64,000 nucleotides of DNA from Phytoseiulus persimilis (taxonomy: Eukaryota > Arthropoda > Arachnida > Mesostigmata > Phytoseiidae), in assembly GCA_037576195.1 (NCBI GenBank), contig CM075101.1, positions 14,508,001 through 14,572,000 of the forward strand, written 5' to 3'. Shown piece by piece: positions 45,901 through 58,800 of this stretch. The translations under genes and the position numbers were made by a program. The first letter of the stretch is position 1. Every line of letters starts with the position of its first letter. The notes beneath the pieces were generated by a model. That model ran no database searches, was not told the origin of the DNA, and saw only the letters and a list, made by a program, of their open reading frames with translations.

Positions 45901-48900
45901 GAGCAAAACAGTGAGAATGGACACACCGATAGACGAAACGACGAGCCGATTGAAGGGAGCCTCTGCGATGAGATATGGCGTTCGTCTCCCACGTGTTATT
46001 GACGACGACGACGAACCTATTGCTCTAAAACTTCGCGTGGACTTCAATTCGACCGGTCGTTTGTCCGTTTCCCACCCATATTTTGAGCATGCTGGCTAGA
46101 GAATAATCCTCATCGTTGGGCTTCGACGCGGAATGACGGCCGATTGCCTTCCGGACCACCGATACCTCGAGCATCGCCGGGCGAAATTACGTCGCAGGGG
46201 GCAAGAAAGCTTTCTCACCGTATCCACCGTAATCAGACGCTGCCGCGGCACAACAGACGCGGCCGGCAGGAAAATCAGGGTCTGCGGCGATCATCGAAGC
46301 GATGAGATGCGTCTTCTGGCGGCACCGAGCCAGCCGCCATCGACGGCAACAGCCTCCGAAATCGAAGCAGGAATTACTCTAACTAACACGTCTGCTTCCT
46401 CGCTGTTTCCGCGTGATCTCTTATCAGCTTCCCGCAGCCGTGACTGGCATCCACTGACTGACTTGGTCACTCATTCGCACTGACGTCGTGAGTATGGAAG
46501 TCGGAACCTGATGCGGTATAATCACGTCTCGAGCGGTATCCGTCGACCGAGAAAGCGTCTGTTGTTCAACTGTCGCGACTGGATGAACGATTGAGCCGGA
46601 AAGTGAAAACCGCGATAACTGAATATTCAGCTTTGTTTTCATTCCGTTGCTCGCGTTCTCGTCGAGAACAAAGGGGGGGGGAAAGACGTTCGTATTCATA
46701 TTCGGTGAGCATTCCTCAGCTGAAGGCGACCCGGCGGTGCGCAGAAGAATGAGCCGAAGGACATTCGACGACCGAGAGACGTCCGACCGGATCTCTTGCT
46801 CGTTATCGCTTTCTTCCCTGTTTTCGGCTCGTTATACCTCTGTACAGTTCGTCTCTCGTCATGAAACGCAGGGAAAACGTTGACAGAGAGAATCACAGAA
46901 GCCGAATCAGTCAATGTTGCCAGAGGTCGGTCAATCGACCGATCGATCGATCGATCTATCCCTGGACTGAGTTCTGATCGCTCACCCTTCCGGACTCATG
47001 TCTGCGTGTACTTTGCAAACGGGATTCCGCATGCACATAACTCACCGGAGGACCTGGAAGTAGATCCAACGATCGCAGCCGCCTACTTGCGCAGAAATTA
47101 TTCAGTTCAGCCTCGTTTCTCGACAGTTTGGCCTGTGCTAGGTTCCCCGTCAGGTCATGCCCGCGTCACGCCAAGCTCACGTCTTGTCAAGTCTATGACG
47201 GAACTCCCTCCTAAGCCGAATTCGCTGTAATCCAAATGTTCACCCAGAGCTTGTCATCTCTCCCTCGGTTGCTGATGTTACGGAAAAACAATGAGCTGCG
47301 TGCTCAGAGGTAAATATGGCTTGTTGAGCCGTTTCTGGGTAAATAGATACATCAGCGAAGAGGAGCGCATTGTTTTATATACCATTGCTCAGGTTACATA
47401 AGCCAGTACGCCTATCCAGAGGGTTTTATGGGCTTTGATAGAGAGGAACAAGGCGGTTACAATAGCCATTGTACAGAATATCTAAATGGACCAACTCCGT
47501 GAAGACAGCAGCGGTGACCACTACACAGGGTCCGCAAGTGGACGGCATTGGGGCGATCGGATAAGAAGCGAAAGGAGAACAAGTTCGATGAAGAGCCAAT
47601 ATGGGAACGAAAAGCCAAAATAGAGCGAATAGTTGTCGATGGCTCAATGTTGCTCTCTTCGCATGCCAGGTCGGTGAAGAACGGCCTTGGTTGCACAATA
47701 CAGGAAGAGTCCCTCCCCTCCGCTCGATCGCGGACCGAAATTCGAGAATTTTGAAGCACGCATTGAAGAAGCGCTTCGCGGACGACCTGGCGGTGATTCG
47801 TCAGGAATCGAGATAGGAGATGTCCCCGGTTTCTGCTCAACTGATTTTTCCTTGCCGGCTTCCGAAAGAACTGTCATTCCTCCGCTTACCCATGACTCTC
47901 TTTCGACGGACGTGGCTCTGCCTAAATGGCACGTCGACATAGAGATTCCGAGACGCCAACGAGCGGCAACGCTCGAAACTCCGCTCTGTTACAAGCGGTG
48001 CTAGATCGCAACGAGCGGGATAGCTCGGGAAGCGTAGGACAGAGCAAGTGTCGGTCGTATGCGGCGATTACGGCAGCTCCGGCTTCGTCGCGGCGTTTGC
48101 TGACCGATGTCGATCGGAGCATTTCTCAACGAAGGGAAACGAATGAATCTTCGTTGCAGCTCGACCGATCGGACAAATGATCGGTGGCGCTTTCAGTGTG
48201 CTCGCCGGCTGCCTCCTTGCTGATGGTTGTTTTGGTGGTGAGCGATCCCCGTGAGCCGGAACTGTGTCGGACTGTTCACCCCCTCCCTCCATTGCCCACG
48301 GCCGGAAAACTGATTCGACAGCTGTCCGCCGCCGAAGCAGCAGTTCGACCGACAGAAAGGTGTGATGCTCCGTGATATTCATGTCTCGCCGATGATGTCA
48401 GTCCGAGATGACACTATTACTTGAGCTATAGATAAATCCATCGGTCAGACCGAACGGCCCCCCATCGAAGATTCCGAGACTGCCTCCAGTCTCTCAGCCA
48501 TGGCCACGATGAGGCTGTGGTTCACGCAGGAGCCGCTCCTGGCACAATGGGCCGAATCAATTACGGCATGAAAATCAGTTCGGCCGGAACACAAACGAAA
48601 AACACAAGATCACTACTGGGCTTCACGGGAACTGCATCTTGGACGAATGCCGGGCGTACTGGCATGGGGGCGCATTGTCTTCTCGACTAATTGCGATTTC
48701 GATTCGCTTCCGAAGGGGAAACGTAAATAGAAACGTTGCCGAGCATCGATCCGGGTCCAGAGCAGAAAGCGGGCGCGAGAACAGAGGAAGACAAGAGGCG
48801 AGCCGGAGGAGCCGAAAACAAAACTCGTCAAAGAGACAAACGCTCAGTGGGAGTAGAACGAGAGCCCACGAGACAGCGTTGTAGCCGCCTTCGTCGGCGG

Positions 48901-49635
48901 AGGCCTCTTCGTGACCGAGCTCCCTCCATTCGTTGTGTGGCTACGGGTCCGGTAGAAGTGTTTCCCGAAGCCAACATTATGGCCAGTTAGCAAAGCGGCT
49001 AACCCTTAGTTGATACTGGCGCCTCCGATGACGTCTGCTCGGCCCGGTCGCCCATCCTCCCGATGAGGAACTCTCGCATTTTTCCGATGTCCGTCATATC
49101 TCGCCGTCCACTGATAGGTTCTCTTTGGAGGAACCGCTCCCCGACGTCTATCTGACGGGCGGCGGAGCAACACGCCTTGTTCGTAAATAGCAAGTCCTCG
49201 AATCCCTTATCAACATGTACCCAAAGAGCATTACACGTTCAGTTGAACGCAGATAGCTTTTAATGTCACATCAGCCGCGCACGAGGGAAGAAAACGGCGG
49301 CGGCCAGAGGAACCACCGGCCATCCTGTCGACGAGCTACAGCACTTAGGCCCTGAGAGTGTTCGGCGGCAACAACTGAAATTGCTGCATCCGTTGCGAAA
49401 TGGAGCTCGGGCGAACGGAAGGAAAGCGGGGCCGATGCGTCGGTGGTCGATGATGCGTCGAGGCGCGAATCGATCGATTATCAAGAGCGAGTATCCCTAC
49501 TCTGTGCCACGCACTGTGTTGAAGGAGTAAACAGATCGGAACGGTTGATTACATCGATTTGGTGACGGTGCGCGAATATATGCCGAGATATTGTAGCCAG
49601 AAATCCATCAGTTACGCCCGTCATTGCACCTGACG
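42953..49635. other. Unassigned stretch with scattered coding-like frames
   Basis: No recognised domain. It includes a 224-codon plus frame (45240-45914) rich in arginine, overlapping frames on both strands near 47.5-48.2 kb, an ATAAT-type microsatellite (about 44889-44903) and a GATC-type microsatellite (about 46940-46956). Confidence 0.3.
45917..46099 (+). CDS. Candidate 60-residue open frame
   Basis: An ATG in good context (GAGAATGG) opens a 60-codon frame ending TAG. The product has an ordinary composition with an Asp run (VIDDDDEPIALKLRVDFNS) but no signal peptide or known motif. It could be a first exon or a chance frame. Confidence 0.2.
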   Translation: MDTPIDETTSRLKGASAMRYGVRLPRVIDDDDEPIALKLRVDFNSTGRLSVSHPYFEHAG

Positions 49636-50157
49636 TCACATCGCAGGGCGCCATCGATGACGAAGGAGAAAACTCGCCGATGCGTCCATCAACGGAACGG
49701 AACTTCCGCTTTCGGGAGGGGAAGGAAAACGAGCATCAACACTGTGTGCAATCGAAAGTGACCGAACGTACACTTGGCCCCCTACGCTGCGTCGCTGGCC
49801 CTCTCGCGCGTTGGGCTCAGGCGATCCAGGCCGGCTTGTTGACGCAGCCTCAGCTCGACACAGCTCCTCTCTAGAGCTGGAGAGTCCACAATCAGTCACG
49901 CGGATGTAGGTCTCATCCATTGAAGAGCAAGCAGATCGAGCAGAGGCGAAGAGTCGCTGGGCTCTTTCGACTGATGCCGAATTTCCACAGGGCTTAGACA
50001 TAGGCGGTTGCTCGTCGATCTGTTTAGGACTGATTGCCCTTACGGTGTTCTGATCCAACACAAGTGGGTCGCGGATGTTTTGTTCGAATGAAACCGTCCG
50101 AGCCCCCGAAAGGCAGAACGAACGAGAATCATGATCAGTCACCGATGGAGAATCAAC
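49636..50157 (-). CDS. Candidate terminal coding exon, 173 residues, Ser-rich
   Basis: An acceptor (CAAAACCAG) at 50158 is followed by 173 open codons to a TGA at 49636. The product is Ser/Glu-rich and disordered-looking (TSRPGSPEPNAREGQRR), as in tails of regulatory proteins. No upstream exon could be placed and no family recognised. Confidence 0.22.
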   Translation of the reverse strand, partial: VDSPSVTDHDSRSFCLSGARTVSFEQNIRDPLVLDQNTVRAISPKQIDEQPPMSKPCGNSASVERAQRLFASARSACSSMDETYIRVTDCGLSSSREELCRAEAASTSRPGSPEPNAREGQRRSVGGQVYVRSLSIAHSVDARFPSPPESGSSVPLMDASASFLLRHRWRPAM

Positions 50158-53100
50158 CTGGTTTTGCTTGACAGTGTGAAAAATTTATGAGTTATACTTT
50201 CAAAACTGAATCATTACGTGCACTCGCCGCGCGAGTTGGACGCTTTGTTCTGGTGTTCGTGCGATGAAATGCGAGTGGAAAAAATGTATCTCCACCTCAG
50301 ATTCCGCCGTGAAGAACGGAAATATCCGAAATTCTGGCAGAAATGGCAAGATTCTTTGAAGTTTCGTGCCTCAGAGTCGCGCCGCAACGTGTTTGTGTTG
50401 CTAAAAATCAAGAACGTTCCGCTATAAATTCCAAAAGGAAGAAATCAGAGCGTACAGCTCAAGGACCAGGAAGCAAAGCTGCATCGGGGACTCCTTCCCA
50501 GAGACCGCGGCCAGCACCGGGTTCACCGGAGCCCTGGTTTGAGCTCCGTGTCTAGATCCATCCGAACATCGTGGGCCTGAGGAGATGTTTTACCGATTGC
50601 GTATCTCGCGAAAAATTACCTTCTACGCCATAGAGGACTGACGCGACAAGCTCTAACGCAATCTCCGGAGAGAAGCGTGTATGTCCAAGGGGAAGTCATG
50701 ATCTCGGAAACTCTGGTAAGAGGTCGTTCCTCCTCGGTCGAAAGGTAAACACTTCAGTCCGTACTGGAGGCCCCTCCATGCGACACAGGACGTTCGACGC
50801 AGCAAAGACCACGAACGTTTTCGACTTCCCGTTGCATGGATCGTCAATAATAAGAAAAGCGAGATTACCGCATAATCTGACCGTGGGAGGAGGAGACGTT
50901 ACCGGCACACCTTTCCCGATGCCATCGATAAAGATAACATGCGGTCTGATTCAATAGGTCGACCGTTCGTCCGAGCGAGTAACCGCCAGCTCGTGAGAGG
51001 CAGGACGCGTTTACGCCCAGATTCGGGCAGTTTTTTTCTCTTAAAAGATGTTAAATATTCCGAGGAAAGACCAGATTTCTTCAAGCCGTGTTATCACGTG
51101 ATTGATCGCGCTGAAATCAAGAGCTGAGATTTATAGCCGTTACAAAAACAACGACCAGAAATATTACAAAATCGCAAAACAGGGATTCCGGTTGGTGTTG
51201 ATTCCGGAGCCGGAATTCTGAGACCGCACCCGGTATTAAGCAACATCTCGTTTCCTGAGATCGTTTTAGAAGTTCTCGAGTCGTGTTCTTCCGTCGGACC
51301 GAGAGCCAGTCTGTTGGCACGAGTTGAACGCAGTGTGCAGCGAATCACTCTGAAATCTAGTGCGATGAGCAAAATCTTCGCGGAAGTCGTACTGGTCAAC
51401 GAAACGCGTCGAATAACAGGATTCTCGTCGAGAAATTCATGTAGTCGCGGGAAGCTCAACTTGCTCTACTCGGTCGGCTGCTCCCGATCGGCACCACCAC
51501 GACCATTGCGGCGGAATCTGGTATTCCATGAAGCAGCGCTGATAGATCAAAACGAAACAATGCGGCTGGACGAGGATCAAAGAAATACCAACAACGGCCC
51601 ACTTTGATGAATCCATCAAGCGATACCTTCATTTTCTCTTTCTCGTGTTCGGAAGACGACAACTGTCACCAGTCAATCGGTCGGTCGGTCAGTCGACCAC
51701 TTTACTCAACATCGTCATCATGAGCCGCATCAGGCGTTGAAGGACAATAAGAAAGCGAATAAATATGTCCATGGTAACAAGTGCGATCAAGATAAAAAAA
51801 AAAAATACCCAACGAAAAAATGCCTCATGAAACGAGATGTTATTAGCGCGATGCACAAAATGTGTATCATCGAAAAGGTCCTGCGAGGGGAAGTATCTTT
51901 CGTAGCATCCGCGTTGGTTTTCAGCCGAAAGTGTTTCAGCGATGACTCGCCGAACGCTTCGCCTGTGCGTGTACGACTCAGACCGGGCCAGCGGTGTTCA
52001 CTGCGGAGCGAAGTTGGATTTGTTCTCATCGTACCCTTGAAGTCTGCTCTTGCTCGATATTTCTGCGGTTTGACTCGACTGGTCCGTCCCGAAGCTCATT
52101 CGGCCATCTGTCCGTACAACCTCCCGAAGTCGTCCCACCGAAGTAACCTTCCAGAAGAACAAATATGATGACGCAGTCCGTACTCTCGTTATTCCATTCT
52201 GCGATTTGGCTTTTCGCGTGGAGCGATTCGCATCTCTGCTGGCAACGAGCGGTGGCGGTCGGTCGGTCGGTCGCGGTGGAAGACACAAACCGAAGAACGA
52301 ACCGCTGAAACGCTGTTCGACAAATGAAAAGTGGATGAGTTGGACGAATGACGGAACGCCAACCCGCCGTCCGGTCAACGAAGCGACCGACTGACTGAGC
52401 AAGCGTCATGCATAATATTTGCCTCGATTTCAAAATGCAAGGCGCGGGCGACTGTAGTGAACGTGGACATACACAGAGGCGCAGTTCCAACATGGATTGT
52501 AAGGGAACTCGACTTCCTGTGACGCAAATTGGAGGAAAGACATTGATGGAGACAATAGCTCATCTCGCCGCGGTGGCGGTCGTTGGAAAACTTCGGAGGC
52601 TCGACGCCGCTCAACACCCTCTCTCGCACAGTGATCCGCCATTATTTTTCACGGAATTCGATTCAAAAACTGTGAACAAACGATGAAATCACCGGAGAGA
52701 TAAGCACACGTTCCAGAGCGGCAGTCGTTCGTGGAACGAAAAGGCGTGATCTGTTTGCGAGTCTAGAATGCATTCTTCCCGCAACCGAATCGAAAGCTCG
52801 CCTCGCCAAATCCACCCTAATCCCCTCGAGAGGTCTACTCTTGTCCGGGTCGAGAGGGACACTGGAACTCCTACCCGTTCGCCGCGTTAGCCAAAGAATG
52901 ACAGAGTGCATCTCATTCTTCGGTTGAAAATCACCGTTGATCCCGAATCGAACAACCACGGCCGATACAATCCAATCACCTTCCTGCTGCACTGAACGGC
53001 TCAAGATCGTTGAGGCGCTTGACTCCGCCGGGAGAAATCTCGCAAGTGGGTGCTCCTTCGAAACAACGCACTTCCCGCGATCCAGGCTCGACTAACTAGG

Positions 53101-55082
53101 GGCGAGTTCGACGCTCCGTGGATCAACCTTCGCGCAACTTCTGCTGTCGGTGAAGTCATCGTAAGCAGCATGATGAGCGGTGGTGGTGCTCAGCAAGCGC
53201 AGACTTGCCTGCTTTCGGTCACAGGCAAACACGAAACGACGCAATTACACGAAACACGACCAGAGTAGTTCCCTCTCTGTTGTTTAAATCAAGTCTAATT
53301 AGCACGAGTTAGCATTTTGCGGCGCAACAGATTTTATGAGTTCTGGCGCGGGATGGTGAGAATTGTTGACTGCAGTCGAGTGTTACGTCGAATGAAAAAC
53401 TTCAATTTCACACCGATCCGGCAGCCATGGCGCTCTCTGAGAGTTTTCGACACCATCCCGGTATCAGTGGATTCCGGTGCGTCGAAAGCTTGAATCGAGC
53501 CGAAGCGACTGCACAGAATCCGCATCAGTAGGGCAAAGTTCTGTGGTCTGTACAAATGGCATTCGTGCCGCAACTTACTGACCTTCATATGACCCACATC
53601 GGAAATGCGAAAAGAGAATACGCTAAATGTTCGATTTAGGAGTCGCTTCGATGAATGGGTGGCTCGGCCTACCCGCTAGACGATCGGTCGATGATTTCAT
53701 GAACAATGTCAACGTGAGCTGTAACCGCATAAAAACGGCAACGACGAAAACAAAGGGTCACCGGAGCGGCTGTCAAGGAGAATGGATTCTTCTGAACTTG
53801 TCGATTTCTCCGAGTGGAAAAATTCTGCTCGTCTTCCTATCCATCGCATCCGCTGGCATCCGCTGGCTCTTCACTCGGTCACCCAAATACCGATGAGAAT
53901 CGTCACTCGTTCCACGAACGTTTCTTCCCTCAATGTACGACCGAACTCCTTGACTGAAGGTCGGCAATACTGCAACAGTACAAGAGAGCTCGATTCAGGT
54001 AACTCAATCACTTCCAGTGTAGCGAGCCTTGAAGAGAGATGTGACGACTTTCTGGCTCGCCTTCCCCTATTCCGTCGGGTGGATAGAGGAGCGTTCTCAT
54101 CGGTGGAACGCAGCGATCGACTCTTTCCCTTTCATTCCACATTGCTCCCTAATGAGCTGGGGCATCTCCGAAAGCCATTGAGTAGTTCAAAGCCGTTGTG
54201 TTCCATGGGCTCGGAGCTCTTCGCTGTTCGCGACTCAGAGCCAGCGTCTGTGTGAGAAACACAGCACTGCCATTCGCGCCGTCGCTGCCACTTCAGCAGC
54301 AGGCTGGAACTTGGCACAGACGAACGACGTGTAAGAATAAATACCAACGAGCGGAAGACGTTAAAGTGAACGGAGGAAGAAAAACTCACAGAAAGCCGAA
54401 GACGGCAACGTCAAAAGCAGAAAAAGGAAAGAAAGAGAACAAGGCAGTAGCTTCACCGTTCGCGGTGCCGTCAGGCCCTCGCGCCCGCAGCAGCCCCGCA
54501 AGAGCAGAAACCTTCGGAAGCTACCGATAGATAGGAACAAGTTCCGTTTGTTCGGTGACTTGCGGGCCATCAAAGGTCACCAGCTCGACTCGCGGAACGT
54601 GGGGTTAGTGACAGCGAGAGTTGGCGCGCTTATGACTTATTTGCGCTGATTGTTGCTGAAGAAAGTTTTGCCTCAAAGTAGCACGTCCATCGCTGGCGGC
54701 CGAAGACGACTGCGACGACGAAGGTGCTCGGAACGATAGCGCTGTTTGAACAGAAGACCCATCGGCAGTTTCCCCTCGTCTGCTTCCTTTCAGGTATTCA
54801 CAGAGCGATCCTTAATTCCCACCAGCCAGACATCGTTAACCCATTCATTTGTTCCCCACTCAGAGGAACAGAGAGCTGAAGAATGATCCAGTATTGCTAC
54901 GCCAAAGCCGAAACCGCAACAAAGTCCCGATTGGCTGCATATGTATCTCAGTGAAGAGAAAACGATAAAAAAAAGTTAACGGGAACGCGTTCCCGGATTT
55001 TGCAAACGAGCCCAACACCTTGAAACAAACAGAAAAACTCTCACGACCAGATTGAGAGATGACTGAAAGCGACGGAAATCAT
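50158..55082. other. Unassigned stretch
   Basis: No recognised gene. Contains GGTC-type simple repeats (about 51679-51690 and 52257-52272), an A-rich run near 51795 and several short frames without motifs. Confidence 0.3.
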
Positions 55083-55271
55083 TTACTTGTTGCTTAGCGG
55101 CAGACCAAACTCGTAGCGCCGGGGATAATTAGCACTTATATAATCTTGTTTAACGGTCACGTCGGCCAGAGAATTTTCATCAAAATCATCAAAACACGAC
55201 CTTGAGCGTTCGGTGTTGTCTAGAAACGAATGAGATGCTGAATATCCGTGGGTAAAGCCATCTTTTGACAT
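55083..55271 (-). CDS. Candidate 62-residue open frame
   Basis: ATG at 55271 to TAA at 55083; an acidic, aromatic-containing product (SRSCFDDFDENSLADVTVKQ). No signal peptide, membrane segment or known motif. May be a small protein or an exon of something larger. Confidence 0.2.
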   Translation of the reverse strand: MSKDGFTHGYSASHSFLDNTERSRSCFDDFDENSLADVTVKQDYISANYPRRYEFGLPLSNK

Positions 55272-55439
55272 CAATTATCGGAAGCCGCTCGCGGACGATC
55301 GGTTCTTTCTCCACGGCCGGCCAACGAGCCGGTTCACCTTGGTTTTTACAAAACATGTGAAAGTTCTTCCTGAGCTACTGCTTTCCTCATCGGTTTCCGT
55401 CGATTGTATCTTTGCTATTGGTCTACAGGCTGACGTCGA

Positions 55440-55445
55440 TCAGTC
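55440..55445 (+). promoter_or_regulatory. Possible arthropod initiator (TCAGTC)
   Basis: A TCAGTC initiator-type hexamer sits about 50 bases before an ATG in good context (CAACAATGG at 55492), with a TGACGTC motif just upstream and CGACGGTCG about 20 bases downstream. The arrangement fits a short 5' UTR, but such hexamers are common by chance. Confidence 0.25.
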
Positions 55446-55491
55446 CAGTGTCTAGTTTTCGACGGTCGGGGCTCTTACAGTCGAAGCAACA

Positions 55492-55825
55492 ATGGAAGCG
55501 CACTGCGGAACAAATTGGAAAGTGAGTCTCATCGATGATTCGCGAACAAGTTTTCCCGTCAAGCTACTGACCCAAAAGCCTGTGTGCTCAGATGAGATCG
55601 AGTTCGGTGCGAAGTCGCGTCCGCGGAATAACTACGACCTCAATTCGTTTCATCAAGTTTGTGTCCATGCTTGCAGGATTTCAGAAACTGCATGATCAGG
55701 GACGAATTTCAGATGAGCAGTTCCCGAGGAGTTGTCGACGGAGAAGGACCAAACTCCCCGTCTTCCCCAGCTGGACTTGACCAACATCCCGGACATTATA
55801 AAGCCGCCCTCGGTGGTGGCCGTGT
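55492..55825 (+). CDS. Candidate first two coding exons of a plus-strand gene
   Basis: Exon 1 would be 55492-55521: ten codons ending exactly at a consensus donor (AAA/GTGAGT). Exon 2 would begin after TCCATGCTTGCAG near 55677 and run in the same phase to a GTGAGC donor near 55825, encoding about 50 residues (RDEFQMSSSRGVVDGEGPN, then a Ser/Pro-rich run). The composition recalls the disordered N-terminus of a transcription factor, but nothing identifies it and no later exon was found with confidence. Confidence 0.33.
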
Positions 55826-58800
55826 GAGCCGACTTTCATGCACGGGAGTCGTCAGCGTCTGACACATTTTCAAACGATATCCAAAACATCTCATGTCTTT
55901 TCCACCACATTCAGGACATGGAGACGCGGAGGCCGAGTGCAAAAAACACTGAGAGGTAAGCTCCGAAGATCCTAGTTCACGGAATCCTCGCTTTTCATTG
56001 TGCATCGGATTTTCATTGATTTTTCCCTGCCGAGCACCGCCGTCGTTCCCATATTTTTACTCTCCCGCTCATAGATCCAGCGGACCGTTCGTTTTTTAGC
56101 GCTGGGAATCACCGCAGGAGTCGCGGCTCCAGCGAGCTCTGTGGTGAAATATCACTCTGATAACATCGTTGTTGTCGTTGTTATCGTCCCTGCCATACTC
56201 GGCAATACCGGCGGCGGCGGTGGTGACGGCGGCAGGAGTAGCAGCAGCAGCGTTCCCGGTGAAATACCAGCCCGAAAGAAGATTTCAAAACGAAACCCGA
56301 TAATCTTGACTCAATACCGGTTGCCTGGCGTGTGGATGGCTGGATGGCAGCTCTTCGATCCCGAAGTCTCCTCTTGCATGACCTCACGGACACATTCCAC
56401 CCACGGTCTGAACATTACTTGCGGACCTCAAGACCCCAAGACACCAGATGCTACTGTACATACTCAACTGATTCTTGTGGGTCCTCCGTCTCGGCCAGTT
56501 CCGACGACGAAGTTTTCAATTTTTCAGAGCACAAGGGCTTCCTGGAGCTCTACATCCTTGAACGTAGCGATCTATGAACTTCAACTCCCGACCGAAATCA
56601 TCTAACCACATACCTCAATTGTCAAGAGCCTCTCCGGTGCGTTGCCTGCAAGTTGAATTCCTTCTTAGAACGTCTACATTTGATCCCGATACAGACTCCC
56701 TAGCCTCAAAACTATAGCACGCTATCACCTGCGGGCTACTGACAGAAATGTAACCGATGTCACTTTTCCGCGTGGACTCATACAAGTTTGCGGGAGGACC
56801 AAACACGTTGGACACGATCTCCGCATGAAGACCTCATGTGGGCTGAATCCGCCCCATGCTGAGAGGTTATCTCTTTGGCTCTTCCTTCCTTGAATGAGAG
56901 AGGAGGGGTGGGAGCACCCCTCGGAAAACAGCCGGAGGATTTCGACGTGGAACGAGAAGGTATGGATACATGATCGAACCGTCGAAAACAGGGTTCTTCA
57001 CTGGACAAGTCTTTAAGCGATACCAATATTGATGATGACCAGAGTTGAGAAGTTCAGGCATTACTCATCAATAGTATCCGTCAATCCATGGATCCATGGA
57101 CGGATAGATTGATGAATTATGCATTATTACCATGAGAACTGATAAACTCAGCCATCAGGGACTCATTGATCCAGCTCATTTTATGGATCAATGGGAGGTG
57201 TGGAATGACGAATCCCTGTACTTCCTAGCTCTAATGATGACGTGAAGTTGAAGAATGCTTGTTTTGCGGCCAATGTAGGCGAAACAGTGGTTGACTCGGT
57301 GTCTGAGGGTCCAGCCGTCGAGTAGACCGCCCGACGGATAGGAGTACAAACTTTTTGTCGGACTGATACGGTACAAGCCCATTTGAATGAGTGCTTTGCG
57401 TGTGTCTTTGCAAGATTCCGGCGCGGCGCACACGATTGTTCACACGCCGGACGAATCTATCCGTCTGAGGAGAGATCTGCCTCGGGTTGTCACATGATAT
57501 CTGCTGCGTTCCCGAGAAGCGCCACGCAACCACCACCGATGATGACAACGAGTTCGGCTCCGACGATTAGTGCAGCCTCTCACTTAGGGGCACAAGCGAT
57601 GGTCGGAATCGAGAACAATTTCGAAAGCATTCGGTGCTATCTCCGCATCTCTCGTTCGGTCGCGCTTGTTCTTGGCGGAGGCGACCATCACTGGAGACGA
57701 CAGCGCAACGAGAGCCCCGATCCGACCGTCCGTCAGTCAATCAATTAATACCGTTCCGATTAGAATGAATGCTCCTTCGGAAAGTCAAGTCCGCATTTAT
57801 CCAGCGACGATTCATCTATAACTGTTTATCTCGGCAATATCACCCGATCCGCAAAGTGAATTGTGGAGAGCCGGCGAGAGTTTGCTCGCAGTGTTTCCAT
57901 CAGGTCTGGCAGTGCCGTAAAGAAAATGGAGGGAGAACCGAGCGGCTCCGAAAGCTGCAGCTGCTCACGCCCAAAGAACGACGGTGGAAACGATAGAAGT
58001 ATCGGCGATGACGGCGGCAACGACGGCGACGACGAGAACTTTGACAGATCTGGACCAGCACTGCAGTCGCGTAAAACTACAGATAGCAATTACAGATAAC
58101 GCACGGCAGCAGGTCGGGTGATCCAGCCGGCGACTGACTGAACGACCATCCAATAAAGTAAAGAGGCAACAAATAAGCTTGAAGGCCGAAAAGAAAGCTG
58201 GCCAGCTACATTCAGCAAATTCATCACTCAGCGTCGATGGGTGGCTGAGCGATACACACTTCGTCGCTGGAAGTCATTCATGGGAGTTTCGACACTGAGA
58301 TACGGCTCCGACAAAATTCGGCGACGGAGAAACGCGCGAAGAAATCGTCGACAGCATCTGAGCTGACAACTCTCAAAACAATAACTTTTGAGGTAATACT
58401 GTTTCCACTGATTGAGAAAAAATGTTCCGAAATCTTCGTCCTTGCTACAATAGTATGAAATCAGCACCCAGCTCAGCGACGAGACAGGAGCCCAAGCTGG
58501 TGAGACGAGTTAGCCGTCAGCGGAATCACTCTCTGATTGGTCGTCAACTTTGTTTCGAGTTGGTATCCTCCCGGGAAGGAAGTTCAGAAAAAAAATCTCT
58601 TGACGAACCAATTTGGAACGCAGCCAGCAGAGCGTTTACATATTTCCAAGAGCTCGCACTTCAGACAGGGGTGCTCACTGTTTCCGGAAACGACTGTTTG
58701 TAAAACCGGCGGCGGGATTCTGTATGATTCAGGCTGCGTGATATTTTTCTATTCGAAGGAGATCGGCGAACGACGAGAACGGCACAGAATCCATTTTCTC

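Noticed and set aside
45240-45914. 224-codon plus-strand open frame
   Set aside because: Arg-rich composition, no motif, no ATG at its start and comparable open frames on the other strand; more like a chance frame.
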